A stretch of DNA of 64,000 bases, taken from positions 62,001 to 126,000 of the forward strand of contig NZ_QBUD01000006.1 of the NCBI RefSeq assembly GCF_003058085.1, in the 5' to 3' direction. Positions 62,747 through 64,000 of the stretch are shown one piece after another (position 1 is the stretch's first letter; the number at the start of each line of letters is the position of its first letter). This DNA comes from Yoonia sediminilitoris. Lineage in GTDB: Bacteria; Pseudomonadota; Alphaproteobacteria; Rhodobacterales; Rhodobacteraceae. The notes beneath the pieces were generated by a model. It was given only the letters and a program-made list of their open reading frames with translations, did not search any database and had not been told where the DNA came from. The translations under genes and the position numbers were made by a program.

Positions 62747-64000
62747 ATGGAAATCGTACTGCTTTTTACGCTGGTCATCGGCTTTATGTTGATCGGCGTG
62801 CCGATATCGATGTCACTTGGCCTGTCATCCATCCTGTTCCTGCTGTGGTTCTCGGATGCATCGCTGGCATCGGTTGCCGCAACCCTGTTTGAAGCATTTG
62901 AGGGTCACTTTACCCTTCTTGCCATTCCCTTCTTTATTCTGGCGTCCAGTTTCATGTCGACCGGTGGCGTGGCCAAACGGATCATCCGTTTTTCCATCGC
63001 CTGTGTGGGCCATTTGCGCGGCGGTCTGGCCATCGCCGGCGTCTTTGCCTGCATGATGTTCGCCGCCTTGTCCGGGTCCAGCCCGGCCACTGTGGTCGCC
63101 ATCGGGACAATCGTGATCGCCGCCATGACGCAGGCTGGCTATACCAAGGATTTCGCCGCTGGCGTGATCTGTAACGCAGGCACACTTGGCATTTTGATAC
63201 CGCCTTCCATCGTCATGGTTGTCTATGCCGCTGCGGTCGAGGTGTCGGTCGGGCGCATGTTCCTTGCGGGCGTGATCCCCGGCTTGATGGCCGGTTTCAT
63301 GCTCATGGTCGCGATCTATGTGATGGCGCGGGTCAAGAACATGCCTGCCGGTGACTTTGCGGGCTTTGGCGAGATTTTCGAAAGCTTCGCCGATGCCTTC
63401 TGGGGCTTGCTTCTGATCATCATCATCATGGTCGGCATCTACGGTATTCCCGGCATCACCGGGGCAATCTTTACCCCGACCGAGGCAGCCGCCGTGGCAT
63501 CTATGTATGCCTTCTTTGTGGCCTGCTTTATCTACAAGGACATGGGCCCCCTGCGCCGTGGCGAAGAACGGCTGCGGTTCTATCAAAACCCCAAATCGAT
63601 CATCACCGCCTTTTTCCACAAGGACACGCAGCGCACCCTGTTCGAAGCAGGCAAACTGACGATCACGTTGATGTTCGTGATCGCCAATGCGCTGATCCTC
63701 AAGCATGTCCTGACCGATGAACAGATTCCGCAAAAGCTGACGGCGATCCTTCTGGATGCGGGCTTTGGGCCGATCATGTTCCTCGTCATTGTGAACATTA
63801 TCCTGCTGATCGGCGGCCAATTCATGGAGCCGTCCGGCCTGCTGGTGATTGTTGCGCCGCTGGTGTTTCCCATCGCGATCGAGTTGGGGATCGACCCCAT
63901 TCATCTTGGGATCATCATGGTGGTCAACATGGAAATCGGGATGATCACGCCGCCTGTGGGGCTGAACCTGTTTGTGACCTCTGGTGTCGCAGGCATGCCG
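62747..64000 (+). CDS. dctM: TRAP transporter large membrane subunit (DctM family), 3' end outside
   Basis: The 418 visible codons encode a twelve-helix-type permease: LFTLVIGFMLIGVPISMSLG, ALSGSSPATVVAIGTIV, the conserved GYTKDFAAGVICNAGTLGILIPPSI, TPTEAAAVASMYAFF, and EIGMITPPVGLNLFV near the end. This is the sodium-coupled transport subunit. It starts 3 bp after dctQ. Only the C-terminal few tens of residues are missing. Confidence 0.95.
   Translation, partial: MEIVLLFTLVIGFMLIGVPISMSLGLSSILFLLWFSDASLASVAATLFEAFEGHFTLLAIPFFILASSFMSTGGVAKRIIRFSIACVGHLRGGLAIAGVFACMMFAALSGSSPATVVAIGTIVIAAMTQAGYTKDFAAGVICNAGTLGILIPPSIVMVVYAAAVEVSVGRMFLAGVIPGLMAGFMLMVAIYVMARVKNMPAGDFAGFGEIFESFADAFWGLLLIIIIMVGIYGIPGITGAIFTPTEAAAVASMYAFFVACFIYKDMGPLRRGEERLRFYQNPKSIITAFFHKDTQRTLFEAGKLTITLMFVIANALILKHVLTDEQIPQKLTAILLDAGFGPIMFLVIVNIILLIGGQFMEPSGLLVIVAPLVFPIAIELGIDPIHLGIIMVVNMEIGMITPPVGLNLFVTSGVAGMP

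Noticed and set aside
62825..63904. A 359-codon reverse frame rich in His and Asp
   Set aside because: Antisense to dctM; the composition results from complementing membrane-helix codons.

Overview
The window is a chromosomal segment of an alphaproteobacterium, most likely a marine Rhodobacteraceae (Roseobacter-group) species. Supporting signs are moderate-to-high GC with many short operons, a hisS-hisZ-hisG cluster using the short HisG plus HisZ regulatory subunit, a B12-dependent class II ribonucleotide reductase, DUF1489 and YkgJ proteins, a TRAP transporter and paired small cold-shock proteins. The species is an inference; no rRNA or intact tRNA is present to confirm it.

Layout. 0-7.5 kb: a haem-peroxidase gene cut by the left edge, a membrane protein, a decayed GGDEF/EAL gene, a DUF3833 lipoprotein, a DUF1353 gene with an in-frame TGA, ttcA, and a secreted protein made almost entirely of 23-residue MORN repeats. 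7.6-27.4 kb: housekeeping core (nadE, DUF1801, gltX, a MATE exporter, a GGCT-like enzyme, the ybbAP-tesA type ABC/esterase locus, two cold-shock genes, slyX, hisS-hisZ-hisG, a YkgJ-family protein, an acyl-CoA ligase, DUF1489, nrdJ with tandem candidate NrdR boxes). 27.5-33.9 kb: a scarred region with fragments of IS91 and IS110 transposases, a possible type I restriction subunit and a GMC oxidoreductase. It is followed by a LysR-controlled quinone/aromatic cluster in which two of four genes are broken. 34-42.2 kb: kynureninase and formamidase-like genes, oligopeptidase B, an AbrB-family permease, trhO and an Hsp70-like gene.

42.4-57.1 kb is an exopolysaccharide (EPS) locus: flippase, three glycosyltransferases, OPX export lipoprotein, a hybrid histidine kinase with a small periplasmic molybdopterin-fold protein, galU, a WecG/sugar-phosphotransferase fusion, a LuxR-type response regulator, a Wzz-like protein and a polymerase/ligase. 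Each of its transcription units is preceded by one copy of a 16-bp palindrome related to CTATCC-ATTC-GGATAG. For one start codon per site the centre lies 86-100 bp upstream. I read this as a candidate operator set for a dedicated two-component EPS switch, and it is the most interesting observation in the window.

57.1-60.9 kb is a small accessory island: a primase/helicase remnant, a methyltransferase, a HEPN-domain gene overlapping a small partner gene, and a tRNA-Arg(CCT) truncated just after its anticodon loop. 61-64 kb is a dctP-dctQ-dctM TRAP operon running off the right edge, with a hairpin between dctP and dctQ.
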